From the NCBI GenBank assembly GCA_965656935.1, contig CBFHMG010000004.1:124001-188000 (forward strand): 64,000 bases of DNA, given 5' to 3'. The notes under the pieces are model-generated. The model made no database searches, was not told the DNA's origin, and worked only from the letters and a program-made list of their open reading frames with translations. Of this stretch, positions 1-8,809 are shown one piece after another. The stretch is from M30B80 sp965656935. GTDB lineage: Bacteria > Pseudomonadota > Alphaproteobacteria > Rhodobacterales > Rhodobacteraceae. Made by a program: the position numbers and the translations under genes. Within the stretch, counting starts at the first letter, position 1; every line of letters starts with the position of its first letter.

Positions 1-298
1 TGCCGTCAATTTCGATCATGGCGGCGTCAATCGCTGCCTGCTCGGTGGCGTCGAAGCCTACCAGCGCTTCGGCCAATTCGCCATTCACGCAAGCCACCGC
101 ATCGCGCACGCCCTTGCCCATGTAACGCGATTTATCGCCATCGCGCTTTTCAACCGCTTCATAGGCCCCTGTCGAGGCACCCGAGGGAACAGCCGCGCGG
201 CCAAGCGTGCCGTCTTCGAGGATCACATCGACCTCGACTGTCGGGTTGCCACGGCTGTCCAAAATCTCGCGGGCGTGAATGTCGATAATCGTGCTCAT
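1..298 (-). CDS. eno: Enolase (phosphopyruvate hydratase), N-terminal part
   Basis: The frame starts at an ATG whose complement lies at 296-298 and runs off the left edge, leaving about 99 residues. It begins MSTIIDIHAREILDSRGNPT, the hallmark enolase N-terminus, followed by VPSGASTGAYEA, which contains the Ser loop that closes over the active site. Enolase interconverts 2-phosphoglycerate and phosphoenolpyruvate in the cytosol. An AAAGGA ribosome site lies a little upstream of the start. The EamA exporter gene lies 43 bp upstream on the same strand. The catalytic residues and C-terminal barrel are outside the window, so an intact gene cannot be confirmed. Confidence 0.96.
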   Translation of the reverse strand, partial: MSTIIDIHAREILDSRGNPTVEVDVILEDGTLGRAAVPSGASTGAYEAVEKRDGDKSRYMGKGVRDAVACVNGELAEALVGFDATEQAAIDAAMIEIDG

Positions 299-341
299 GG
301 GAGGGTTCCTTTAAAAGGTGAGAAGCAATTTCGTGGGCGTT

Positions 342-1238
342 TTAACGCCCTGTCGGCGCGGAAGGAAGGCCTCTTTGACGTTGCGACAGATGCGCCTCGC
401 GCAAAATGGTGAAAAGACCTGATCCGATGATCAAAGCGGCCCCCGCCAAGGTCCAGCCATCGGGGCGCTCGGCAAAGAAAAACACCCCCAAAACCATGGT
501 GAAAATCAGCCGCGTATAACGAAAGGGTGTGACCACCGCGATCTCGCCCACGCGCATGGCGGCTGTGATCGCGTAGTAACCCGCCATGCCGACAACCAGC
601 GCGCCAAGCACGGTCAGAAGCGCGCTTTGGTCGGGGACACGCGCGCCGCCAAACAGCGCCAACAGGATCAGACCCGCAGGGATGCAGGCCGCAAAGCCAT
701 AACAGGCCAATTGCAACGATTTGATCTCGGGCGGGACAAGGCGGGTGGAAAGATCACGGATCGCCATCAAGATCACGGCAATCGCGGCCAGAAGCGAGCC
801 CAGATCAAAAGCCCCCGTTCCAGGCCGCAGGATCATCAGAACCCCAACAAACCCCACCCCGATCGCAGTCCATCTGCGCCAGCCCACAGGTGCGCCAAGG
901 AAGATCGCGGCCCCCAAGGTCACGGCCAGTGGCGTGGCTTGCAGGATCGCGGCCACCGTCGAGATCGGCGCCAGCACAAGGGCTGTCACAAAGAACATCG
1001 CGGCCACCATTTCGGAGATATTGCGGATCATCACCGCACGGTTGAGCAAGGCTTTGGAGATGACTGGCTCGCCACGCGCTTTGAGCATCAGCGCAAAGAC
1101 CAATGATCCGCCAATGCCCAAAACCAGCAAAATCTGGCCCGCGGGCATCGACGCGCTGGAGGCCTTGATAAAGGCATCCTCCATCGCAAAACCTGCCATG
1201 GCAGCGGTCATCAGGGCAATGCCGCGAAGGTTATCCAT
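342..1238 (-). CDS. EamA/DMT-family membrane exporter
   Basis: A 298-residue, very hydrophobic protein with about ten predicted membrane segments arranged as two EamA halves. It opens MDNLRGIALMTAAMAGFAM, and has the inter-helix sequences typical of the family, such as GAPVGWRRWTAIGVGFVGV in the first half and FFFAERPDGWTLAGAALI near the end. Proteins of this type export metabolites or amino acids across the inner membrane, but the substrate cannot be read from the sequence. It lies upstream of eno on the same strand with a 43 bp gap. A second, separate EamA gene lies at 1906-2805. Confidence 0.88.
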   Translation of the reverse strand: MDNLRGIALMTAAMAGFAMEDAFIKASSASMPAGQILLVLGIGGSLVFALMLKARGEPVISKALLNRAVMIRNISEMVAAMFFVTALVLAPISTVAAILQATPLAVTLGAAIFLGAPVGWRRWTAIGVGFVGVLMILRPGTGAFDLGSLLAAIAVILMAIRDLSTRLVPPEIKSLQLACYGFAACIPAGLILLALFGGARVPDQSALLTVLGALVVGMAGYYAITAAMRVGEIAVVTPFRYTRLIFTMVLGVFFFAERPDGWTLAGAALIIGSGLFTILREAHLSQRQRGLPSAPTGR

Positions 1239-1324
1239 AAGCGTTCCGATCAGGCTGGGTGTATAACCCGCTTACGCCGATTGGAGGGATATGGAAAGCC
1301 GTGTCACTGGGAAGGGGTGCAGGC

Positions 1325-1738
1325 TCAGCCCTTCTTGATGGGTGAGCCGTAAAGTTCAAGCTTATGGCCCTTCAGCGTGTAGCCAAGCTTGGCTGCGATC
1401 TTTTCCTGCAAGGCCTCGATATCGGGATCGACGAATTCGATCACTTCGCCTGTCTGCATGTCAATCAGATGGTCGTGATGTTCCCGCTCGGCATCTTCAT
1501 AACGCGCGCGGCCATCGCCGAATTCCAACCGCTCGATAATACCCGCCTCCTCGAACAGCTTGACCGTGCGATAGACCGTGGCAATCGAGATACGCGGGTC
1601 ACGCGCCGAGGCACGGGCATAAAGCTCTTCGACATCGGGGTGATCGTCAGCCTCATCCAAGACCTGCGCAATCACGCGCCGCTGTTCGGTCATTCTCAGG
1701 CTGCGCGCCTCGCAGCGCATTTCGATTGTCTCGGCCAT
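1325..1738 (-). CDS. fur: Fur-family metal-responsive regulator (Fur/Mur type)
   Basis: A 137-residue cytoplasmic repressor. The frame can be extended 10 codons to a GTG at 1768, but the ATG at 1738 gives the usual Fur length and start (MAETIEMRCEARSLRMTEQR). The winged-helix domain contains ISIATVYRTVKLFEEAGII. The dimer and metal domain contains EHHDHLID and ends GHKLELYGSPIKKG. The Cys pairs that bind structural zinc in E. coli Fur are absent: the stretch after HHDHLI reads DMQTGEV. In alphaproteobacteria such proteins are often manganese sensors (Mur). Iron versus manganese cannot be settled here. Confidence 0.88.
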   Translation of the reverse strand: MAETIEMRCEARSLRMTEQRRVIAQVLDEADDHPDVEELYARASARDPRISIATVYRTVKLFEEAGIIERLEFGDGRARYEDAEREHHDHLIDMQTGEVIEFVDPDIEALQEKIAAKLGYTLKGHKLELYGSPIKKG

Positions 1739-1905
1739 GCGTCTTCCAGTCGATCCTCTTCGCGACACCTTCTAGACCAAGCAAGCCGCGCCGAAAAGTC
1801 AGAACAGGGGCAGGGTGGAACCGCTGCGGCCTGAAGCCTACACGGCATTGACAGCCCGCACGCGAAGGTCCACGCCATGCGGATCAAAAACGGAGCGGCC
1901 CCCTC

Positions 1906-2805
1906 ATGGATCGAAAAACACAGATGGACGCCTTTGGCGTGATCGCGATGACGGGGTTTGCCGTGCTTCTGGCCTTTAACCAAGTGGTGATCCGCGTCAC
2001 GAATGAAGGCCTGCAACCGATCTTTTTCGCAGGCCTCAGATCGCTTGGCGGGGCTGTGCTGATCGCATTATGGATGAAGGCACGTGGCATCCGGATCGAG
2101 ATTGCGGCTGGAACCGTGCCTGCAGGCCTGATGATCGGCACAATTTTCGCGGTGGAATTCATCTGCCTTTTCGTGGCGCTGGATCTGACCACCGTGACCC
2201 GAACCTCGGTGATTTTCTACACCATGCCCTTCTGGCTGGCGATTGGTGCGCATTTTCTGATCCCCGATGACAAGATCACCCCGCGCAAAGCCTTTGGAAT
2301 GAGTCTGGCCTTTGCAGGTGTGGCTTGGGCGATCATCAATCAGGGCGGGCCTGAGGGCGAGGCCTCGCTGTTGGGGGATCTGATGGCGCTTGGCGGCGCG
2401 GTTGGATGGGCAGGGATTGCGCTTTGTGCGCGTGGCACCCGCCTGCGTGAGGTCAGACCCGAGATGCAGCTGCTATGGCAGCTTTCAGTCTCGGCCCCTT
2501 TGCTGTTGATCGCGGCTTTTGCTTTCGGCCCTTTCCTGCGGGACCCAAGTTTCATTCATTGGGCGGGGCTGGCCTTTCAGATCGTGGTTGTGGTCTCGGC
2601 CGCGTTTTTGTTCTGGCTCTGGCTGTTGTCGATCTACCCTGCCTCCTCCATCGCATCCTTCAGCTTTTTGTCGCCGATCTTTGGTGTCGGATTGGGCTGG
2701 TTGTTATTGGGGGAACATGTCGGGCCTGAAATTGGCGTGGCCTTGGTGCTGGTTTGCGCAGGCCTGATCATCATCAACCGCCCGCCAAAGCCTCGCGCTA
2801 AGTGA
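1906..2805 (+). CDS. EamA/DMT-family membrane exporter
   Basis: A 299-residue protein with about ten hydrophobic helices in two EamA repeats. Family-like stretches include LDLTTVTRTSVIFYTMPFWL in the first half and SPIFGVGLGWLLLGEHVG near the end. It is probably an inner-membrane drug/metabolite transporter of unknown substrate. It is transcribed divergently from the Fur-type gene, sharing an intergenic region of about 170 bp, which could allow metal-dependent control, although no Fur box was confirmed. It ends 20 bp from the end of the convergent selO gene. It is not a close copy of the exporter at 342-1238. Confidence 0.88.
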   Translation: MDRKTQMDAFGVIAMTGFAVLLAFNQVVIRVTNEGLQPIFFAGLRSLGGAVLIALWMKARGIRIEIAAGTVPAGLMIGTIFAVEFICLFVALDLTTVTRTSVIFYTMPFWLAIGAHFLIPDDKITPRKAFGMSLAFAGVAWAIINQGGPEGEASLLGDLMALGGAVGWAGIALCARGTRLREVRPEMQLLWQLSVSAPLLLIAAFAFGPFLRDPSFIHWAGLAFQIVVVVSAAFLFWLWLLSIYPASSIASFSFLSPIFGVGLGWLLLGEHVGPEIGVALVLVCAGLIIINRPPKPRAK

Positions 2806-2825
2806 CGGCCTGACCCGAAGCGCCC

Positions 2826-4268
2826 TTAGGTGCCGCAAAAGGTGCGGGTGACGCGTTCATGATCCTCTGGCGGGTCTTGATAGGCGGCATGCGCGGCTTG
2901 CGCGTCAAAGGGGCGCGACAACACCTCGTTCAACCTATGAAACGGCGCGTAATCGCCTGTGAGGGCGGCTTGGATCACCTCTTCCACGCGGTGATTGCGC
3001 GGAATAAAGGCGGGATTGGCCGCTTGCATGGCGGTGATGCGCGCCTCATCTGTGCGGGCCTCCTTTGCCAGCCGTGCCTGCCACGCGGCCAGCCAGTCAT
3101 CCAAACGGGTGGGGTCCGCGAAATAGGCACGCGCACGGGCAGGATCATCTGAGGAGAGCGCGCGGAAGGTCAGGGTGAAATCGGCTTGCCCCTCGGCCAT
3201 GCGGGCCAGCAGGTCAAAGGCCAGCGCGGCATCGCCCTCATGCGGCTCTGCCAGCCCCAATTTGGCGCGCAGCACCGCTTCCCATGCCGTGTTGAACACA
3301 TCCGAGAAACCATTGACCACGTCGGTCAATTCCTCAATCGCGGCATCCCTGTCGGGCATCAGCGGCAAAAGCGAGGTCGCCAGTTGCGCAATATTCCAGA
3401 CCGCGATTTGGGGTTGGTTGCCAAAGGCATAGCGCCCGAATTGATCGATGGAGGAGAAGACCTTTTCGGGGTGGTAGGCATCAAGGAAAGCAGCAGGGCC
3501 GTAATCAATCGTCTCGCCCGAGATGGTCATATTATCGGTATTCATCACCCCATGGATAAAGCCCACGCCCATCCATGCGGCGATCAACTGCGCCTGGCCC
3601 CCGATCACGGCTTTGAGCAAGCCTACAGGCCCCTCTGCCTGCGGGTAATGGCGCGCGATGGCGTAATCGCAAAGTATTTGCAGCGCGTCGATATCCTGTT
3701 TGGCGGCGAAAAACTGGAAACTGCCCACGCGGATATGGCTGGCGGCCACGCGGGTGAAAACAGCCCCTGGAAGGCGGGTTTCGCGCAGCACGATATCGCC
3801 CGTTTCCACCGCTGCCAACGCGCGGGTTGTGGGGATGCCAAGCGCATGCATCGCCTCGGACAGGATGTATTCGCGCAAGACAGGCCCCAGCCATGCCCTG
3901 CCATCGCCCGAACGGGAAAAAGGCGTGCGGCCCGCCCCTTTGAGTTGGATATCCCGCCTTTGCCCGTCTTGGCCCAAAACTTCGCCCAAAAGAACCGCGC
4001 GGCCATCGCCAAGCTGGGGCACCCATCCGCCAAATTGATGCCCCGCATAGGCCTGTGCCAAAGGCTCGGAGCCTTCCGCGATTTCATTGCCTGCGAAGAT
4101 ACCCGCAATCGCGTCTTCATCTTCGGGCAGGGTGATGCCCAATTCAGCCGCCAAATCACGGTTCAGCGCGATCAGGCGCGGGGCCGAGACAGGCTCGGGC
4201 GCTTGCCGCGCAAAGAAGCGGTCGGGCAGGCGGACATAGGAATTGTCAAAGGGGATTGAGAAGGTCAT
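2826..4268 (-). CDS. selO: SelO/YdiU-family protein adenylyltransferase (pseudokinase fold)
   Basis: A 480-residue protein, the usual size for bacterial SelO. Visible hallmarks are QAYAGHQFGGWVPQLGDGRA, then QLKGAGRTPFSRSGDGRAWL (nucleotide-binding region with inverted ATP orientation), LREYILSEAMHALGIPTTRA, and HGVMNTDNM with the metal-binding Asp. SelO transfers AMP from ATP to Ser, Thr or Tyr side chains and is linked to redox stress responses. The C-terminus is RTFCGT, so a normal Cys is present and no selenocysteine codon is needed. The gene is convergent with the EamA gene and runs the same way as the GNAT gene upstream. Confidence 0.93.
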   Translation of the reverse strand: MTFSIPFDNSYVRLPDRFFARQAPEPVSAPRLIALNRDLAAELGITLPEDEDAIAGIFAGNEIAEGSEPLAQAYAGHQFGGWVPQLGDGRAVLLGEVLGQDGQRRDIQLKGAGRTPFSRSGDGRAWLGPVLREYILSEAMHALGIPTTRALAAVETGDIVLRETRLPGAVFTRVAASHIRVGSFQFFAAKQDIDALQILCDYAIARHYPQAEGPVGLLKAVIGGQAQLIAAWMGVGFIHGVMNTDNMTISGETIDYGPAAFLDAYHPEKVFSSIDQFGRYAFGNQPQIAVWNIAQLATSLLPLMPDRDAAIEELTDVVNGFSDVFNTAWEAVLRAKLGLAEPHEGDAALAFDLLARMAEGQADFTLTFRALSSDDPARARAYFADPTRLDDWLAAWQARLAKEARTDEARITAMQAANPAFIPRNHRVEEVIQAALTGDYAPFHRLNEVLSRPFDAQAAHAAYQDPPEDHERVTRTFCGT

Positions 4269-4325
4269 GCGGTGGAATATGTGCCAGCAGGGCGGCCTTT
4301 ACCAGTGGGCCGCGCGCAATTCACG

Positions 4326-4775
4326 CTAAAGCCCCCATGACATGGCGTGCATATCCTCGCGCAGGCGGAACCCCATGCGTTTGAACAGTCGTGCCACAGC
4401 CTCGCCCTGTGCAGGAATATCAAGATGCAGCGCGACCAACCCCGCCTCGCGCAATTGCGGCAGCAGCGCTGACAGCGTGTCACCCCCCATGCCGCGCCCG
4501 CGGATTTTCTCGCGGATGAAGAAATCGGTGATCCGGCCTTCCATCCCGCCCCGCGCGATGGACCAACCAAAGGACAGCGCGATATAGCCCACAGGCGCTT
4601 GGCGCGGGCCGATCAGCCAGATCGCCCCAAGCGGGTTGCCATCAAGCAAGGGCTGCATGGCGGCCTCGCGGGCCTCAACGCTCATATCGATGGATTGGCT
4701 CTCGTGGAAGCGTTCGATCAAGGGCAGCAGGCGGGCGGCATCATGGGCGGTGGCAAGATGGACAAGCTGGCTCAT
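4326..4775 (-). CDS. GNAT-family N-acetyltransferase
   Basis: A 149-residue single-domain protein. The acetyl-CoA binding motif is seen as IREKIRGRGMGGDTLSALL (the R-x-x-G-x-G/A loop) and is preceded by the strand RQAPVGYIALSFGW. The C-terminal part, AVARLFKRMGFRLREDMHAM, fits motif B. Such enzymes move an acetyl group from acetyl-CoA to an amine; the substrate is unknown. Its start overlaps the stop of the nucleoside hydrolase gene by 4 bp, so the two are very probably translated from one mRNA. Confidence 0.87.
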   Translation of the reverse strand: MSQLVHLATAHDAARLLPLIERFHESQSIDMSVEAREAAMQPLLDGNPLGAIWLIGPRQAPVGYIALSFGWSIARGGMEGRITDFFIREKIRGRGMGGDTLSALLPQLREAGLVALHLDIPAQGEAVARLFKRMGFRLREDMHAMSWGL

Positions 4776-5710
4776 AACCGTGCCAAACGCTCGGTCAGAA
4801 GGGCAAAGAACCCTTCTGCATTCAGCTCGCCCATGAACATCGCATTGGCCTCACGCCCCGAGACGCGCCACCAATCGGCGACGGTCATGCCCAAGGTCAA
4901 CTCCGATCCTGTCTCGATCTCCACATTCACATAGCGGCCCTTGAACAGATGCGGGGCCAGCAAATAGGCAATCACACAAGGATCATGCAAAGGCGCGCCT
5001 TCCGAGCCGTATTTCTCCTTGTCAAACCGTTCAAAGAAATCGGTCCATTCCGCCACCATGCGGCCCACCTCGCTGCCCATCTCGCGAAAGGCTTCGACAC
5101 GGGGGCGTGTGGTCAGTGCCTGATGGGTGACATCCAGCGGCATCACCGTGATCGGTGCGCCAGATTTGAACACGATTTCAGCGGCTTCTGGGTCCACATA
5201 GATGTTGAACTCGGCCGCGGGCGTGATGTTGCCCACCTCGAAATAGGCCCCGCCCATCAGCACGATTTCCTGCACCCTATCAATGATATCGGGGGCGCGT
5301 TGAAAGGCTGTGGCGATATTGGTGAGCGGGCCCAAAGGGCAGAGCGTTACCGATTTGGGGGTATGCTCGCGCAGGGAACGGATGATGAAATCAACCCCGT
5401 CTTCATCCTGCAATTCCATCACCGGATCAGGCAATTGCGGCCCGTCCAACCCCGTTTTGCCATGCACATGTTCCGCCGTGACCAGCTTGCGTGCCAGCGG
5501 GGCGGCACAGCCTTTAAATACAGGGGTTTCGGGCTTGCCTGCCAATTCACACACGATGCGGGCGTTTTTCTCGGTCAGATCAAGCGGGACATTGCCCGCC
5601 ACGGCCACAACCCCCAGAACATCCAACTGCTCAGGGCTGGCCAAGGCCAGCAGGATTGCGACGGCGTCATCTTGTCCGGGGTCTGTGTCGATGATGATCT
5701 TGCGTGTCAT
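4772..5710 (-). CDS. Inosine/uridine-preferring nucleoside hydrolase
   Basis: A 312-residue cytoplasmic enzyme. The calcium-binding motif IIIDTDPGQDDA starts at residue 5 and contains the conserved Asp cluster. Further family marks are LGVVAVAGNVPLD, TLCPLGPLTNIATAFQ, IVLMGGAYFEVGNITPAAEF and APLHDPCVIAYLL, which carries the last metal-binding Asp. It hydrolyses the N-glycosidic bond of ribonucleosides for salvage. The length is normal for the family. It is translationally coupled to the downstream GNAT gene. Preference for purine or pyrimidine nucleosides cannot be read from the motifs. Confidence 0.93.
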   Translation of the reverse strand: MTRKIIIDTDPGQDDAVAILLALASPEQLDVLGVVAVAGNVPLDLTEKNARIVCELAGKPETPVFKGCAAPLARKLVTAEHVHGKTGLDGPQLPDPVMELQDEDGVDFIIRSLREHTPKSVTLCPLGPLTNIATAFQRAPDIIDRVQEIVLMGGAYFEVGNITPAAEFNIYVDPEAAEIVFKSGAPITVMPLDVTHQALTTRPRVEAFREMGSEVGRMVAEWTDFFERFDKEKYGSEGAPLHDPCVIAYLLAPHLFKGRYVNVEIETGSELTLGMTVADWWRVSGREANAMFMGELNAEGFFALLTERLARL

Positions 5711-5822
5711 CTTTGATCCTATCGTGATGCCTGTGTCGCCCGCAGCCTGACCCGAGCGCCGCTATGATGCAACGCCATTTCGGCGCATAAGGCGAAGCTT
5801 TGCCACTGCCGCCTTCACAAAT

Positions 5823-5850
5823 CAAAAAGGCCGCCCCAGAGAGGCGGCCT
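5823..5850 (-). terminator. Intrinsic terminator of gltA
   Basis: An 8-bp perfect stem (AGGCCGCC/GGCGGCCT, arms 5828-5835 and 5843-5850) with a 7-nt loop is followed on the minus strand by a run of T. It sits 28 bp after the gltA stop codon. Confidence 0.85.
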
Positions 5851-5878
5851 GAATTTTGGAATGCTGAGGTGCAGTGGT

Positions 5879-7171
5879 TCAGCGGTTCTCGATATCGACA
5901 TAGTCGCGATAGGTCGCACCGGTATAGAGCTGGCGCGGGCGGCCGATTTTGCCTGCCGGATCGGCGATCATCTCTTTCCATTGTGCAATCCAGCCCACGG
6001 TGCGCGAGACCGCGAAAATCGGGGTGAACATGGAGGTCGGGAACCCCATCGCATCAAGGATAATGCCCGAATAGAAATCGACATTCGGGTAGAGCTTCTT
6101 ATCTGCGAAATAGGAATCTTCCAGCGCGATCCGCTCAAGCTCCTTGGCGACTTGTAGGGTGGGGTTGTTTTCAACACCCAGCAATTCAAGAACCTCATCC
6201 GCCGATTCCTTCATCACCTTGGCGCGGGGATCAAAGTTTTTATAGACGCGGTGGCCAAAGCCCATAAGGCGGAACGGGTCAGCCTTATCTTTGGCGCGGG
6301 CGATATATTCAGGAATGCGGTCAACCGTTCCGATTTCGCGCAGCATCTCGAGACAGGCTTGGTTCGCACCACCATGGGCAGGGCCCCAGAGGCAGGCAAT
6401 GCCAGCGGCGATACAGGCAAAGGGGTTCGCCCCCGAAGAGCCCGCCAAACGCACGGTCGAGGTCGAGGCGTTCTGCTCATGATCGGCATGCAGCGTGAAG
6501 ATACGGTCCATCGCGCGGCTCAGGATCGGATCGGGCTGATATTCCTCCGCAGGGACGGCAAAGCACATGCGCAGGAAATTCGTCGCGTAATCCAGATCAT
6601 TGCGTGGATAAACGAAAGGCTGCCCGATCGAATATTTATAGGCCATTGCCGCAATCGTCGGCATTTTCGCGATCATGCGGATCGAGGCCACTTCGCGCTG
6701 CCATGGGTCGGAGATATCGGTGCTGTCATGGTAGAAGGCCGACATCGCGCCCACAACGCCCACCATTGTGGCCATTGGGTGTGCATCACGGCGGAACCCA
6801 CGGAAGAAGTTATGCATCTGCTCGTGGATCATGGTGTGATTGGTCACACGCGCCTCGAAATCCTCCAGCACGGTCGCGCTGGGCAATTCGCCGTAAAGCA
6901 GCAGGTAGCAGACTTCGAGGAAATGCGAGTTCTTCGCCAATTGGTCGATCGGGTAGCCACGATGCAGCAATTCGCCCTTTTCGCCATCAATGAAGGTAAT
7001 CGCGCTTTCACAGGCCGAAGTGGAGGTGAAGCCGGGATCATGGGTGAACACATCGGCCTGACCATAGAGCTTGCCAATGTCGATGACATCAGGGCCAGCG
7101 CTTGGTGAATGCATCGGCAATTCAAAGGTTTTGCCATCAAAGCTCAAGCTTGCTGTTCTATTTTCTGCCAT
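5879..7171 (-). CDS. gltA: Citrate synthase
   Basis: A 430-residue protein, the length of the hexameric type II enzymes of proteobacteria. Family marks include INGEKGELLHRGYPIDQLA-like residues (here FIDGEKGELLHRGYPIDQLA), the catalytic regions LHADHEQNASTSTVRLAGSS and MGFGHRVYKNFDPRA, and VDFYSGIILDAMGFP with the catalytic Asp. It condenses acetyl-CoA and oxaloacetate to citrate at the entry of the TCA cycle. It runs the same way as gltX, 108 bp downstream of that gene, and ends in a clear intrinsic terminator. Confidence 0.97.
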   Translation of the reverse strand: MAENRTASLSFDGKTFELPMHSPSAGPDVIDIGKLYGQADVFTHDPGFTSTSACESAITFIDGEKGELLHRGYPIDQLAKNSHFLEVCYLLLYGELPSATVLEDFEARVTNHTMIHEQMHNFFRGFRRDAHPMATMVGVVGAMSAFYHDSTDISDPWQREVASIRMIAKMPTIAAMAYKYSIGQPFVYPRNDLDYATNFLRMCFAVPAEEYQPDPILSRAMDRIFTLHADHEQNASTSTVRLAGSSGANPFACIAAGIACLWGPAHGGANQACLEMLREIGTVDRIPEYIARAKDKADPFRLMGFGHRVYKNFDPRAKVMKESADEVLELLGVENNPTLQVAKELERIALEDSYFADKKLYPNVDFYSGIILDAMGFPTSMFTPIFAVSRTVGWIAQWKEMIADPAGKIGRPRQLYTGATYRDYVDIENR

Positions 7172-7279
7172 CTCGTTCCCTTTCTATGTGACCCATGCGC
7201 AGATGCGGACATCCGAGCTTGGGGAAACTTGTATGCGGGCTTCTTTAAAGAGGCCCTAAATTCTTATCGGCGGCGGAGT

Positions 7280-8686
7280 TCACTCCGCGCCTGAGGCTGC
7301 GTCTTGCAATCGGGCAATGGTCTCCTCCCGCCCGATCACCAGCATCATGTCGAAAACGCTCGGGCTGACGGAGCGGCCTGACAGCGCGGCCCTCAAGGGG
7401 CCAGCCAGCTTGCCAAGCTTCGTTTCATGCGCCTCGGCGATCTGCGAAACGACAGCCTCCAGCGTGTCTCGCGTCCAGCTAGCATTTTGCAGGTGCGGCG
7501 TCAATTCTTTCAGTATACCACGGGATACATCGTCAAGTGCTTTTGCCGCTTTTTCCTCGGGAATAAAGGGCCTTTCCTGCAGAACAAACGCGGCTTTTTC
7601 CATCAGGTCGGGCAAAGTCTTGGCCCGCTCCTTGAGGCAATACATCGCTTTGGTCAGCCCATCTTTCTGCGACTGCGAAAGCGCGGTCTGATCTGTTTGC
7701 GACAAATATCCCTCGATTTGTGAAACAAGATCGGCATCCTCCATTTGGGAGATATGCCAAGAGGACACATTATCAAGTTTCTTGAAATCGAGCCGTGCGG
7801 GCGATTTGCCGATCCCTGCAAGATCGAACCAGTCGCGCGCCTGTTCATCGAGGAACAATTCGTCATCGCCATGGCTCCAGCCAAGCCGCGCAAGGTAATT
7901 GCGCATGGCAGCCGCTGGATAGCCCATGGCGGCATATTCCTCGACCCCGAGCGCGCCGTGGCGTTTCGACAATTTCTTGCCATCAGGGCCATGGATCAGC
8001 GGGATATGCGCAAAGACAGGCAGATCCCAACCCATAGCAAGATAGATTTGCGCCTGACGTGCAGCGTTATTGAGGTGATCATCGCCGCGAATGGCATGGG
8101 TCACGCCCATATCATGGTCATCCACCACAACCGCCAGCATATAGGTCGGCGTCCCGTCCGAGCGCAGCAGCACCATGTCATCCAACTGGTCATTGCGGAA
8201 GGTCACTTTGCCCTGAACGGCATCATCGATCACGGTTTGACCATCGCGCGGCGCTTTCAGGCGCACCACGAAAGGCGCATCGGGATGCTCCGCTGCGGGC
8301 GTGTCGCGCCACGGGCTGAGATACAGCGTCGAGCGGCCCTCTTCCTTGGCCTTATCGCGGAAGCGCTGGATTTCATCCTGCGTGGCAAAACATTTATACG
8401 CGGTGCCGGCCTCTAGCATCGCATGGGCCACCTCGGCATGGCGCGCGGCGCGCTCGAACTGGCTGATCGCCTCGCCATCCCAATCCAGACCCAACCATGT
8501 CAGCCCGCTCAAAATGGCCTCGGTCGCCTCGGAGGTGGAGCGTTCGCGATCCGTATCCTCAATGCGCAGCAGGAACTTTCCACCCCGCCCGCGGGCATAG
8601 AGCCAGTTGAACAACGCGGTGCGTGCGCCGCCAATGTGAAGAAAGCCCGTGGGGGAGGGGGCGAAACGGGTGACTACCTCGGTCAT
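7280..8686 (-). CDS. gltX: Glutamyl-tRNA synthetase
   Basis: A 468-residue class I aminoacyl-tRNA synthetase. The HIGH signature appears as PSPTGFLHIGGART at residues 10-23, and the KMSKS-type loop is KKLSKRHGA. The start MTEVVTRFAPSPTGF matches the family. It charges tRNA-Glu, and in bacteria lacking GlnRS it also charges tRNA-Gln. Alphaproteobacteria often carry two gltX-like genes; which class this one belongs to was not resolved. It is oriented like gltA and divergent from comEC, with about 120 bp between the two starts. Confidence 0.96.
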   Translation of the reverse strand: MTEVVTRFAPSPTGFLHIGGARTALFNWLYARGRGGKFLLRIEDTDRERSTSEATEAILSGLTWLGLDWDGEAISQFERAARHAEVAHAMLEAGTAYKCFATQDEIQRFRDKAKEEGRSTLYLSPWRDTPAAEHPDAPFVVRLKAPRDGQTVIDDAVQGKVTFRNDQLDDMVLLRSDGTPTYMLAVVVDDHDMGVTHAIRGDDHLNNAARQAQIYLAMGWDLPVFAHIPLIHGPDGKKLSKRHGALGVEEYAAMGYPAAAMRNYLARLGWSHGDDELFLDEQARDWFDLAGIGKSPARLDFKKLDNVSSWHISQMEDADLVSQIEGYLSQTDQTALSQSQKDGLTKAMYCLKERAKTLPDLMEKAAFVLQERPFIPEEKAAKALDDVSRGILKELTPHLQNASWTRDTLEAVVSQIAEAHETKLGKLAGPLRAALSGRSVSPSVFDMMLVIGREETIARLQDAASGAE

Positions 8687-8809
8687 GAAATCTCCTTGAG
8701 GGTCAAACGCGATTCTCCTTCACAGAGGCGACGCGCGTTAACCATTCTCTAACCATGTTACGGCTTGATGACGCTTGCGTTTTAGGGAAGCCCGAGTGGG
8801 GAGACAAGA

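Noticed and set aside
3186..4259. 357-codon plus-strand open frame
   Set aside because: It is antisense to selO, whose motifs are unmistakable.
7273..7288. Hairpin with the gltX stop codon in its loop
   Set aside because: The 6-bp stem (GCGGAG/CTCCGC) has no T tract after it, so it is not a convincing terminator and could be chance in GC-rich DNA.
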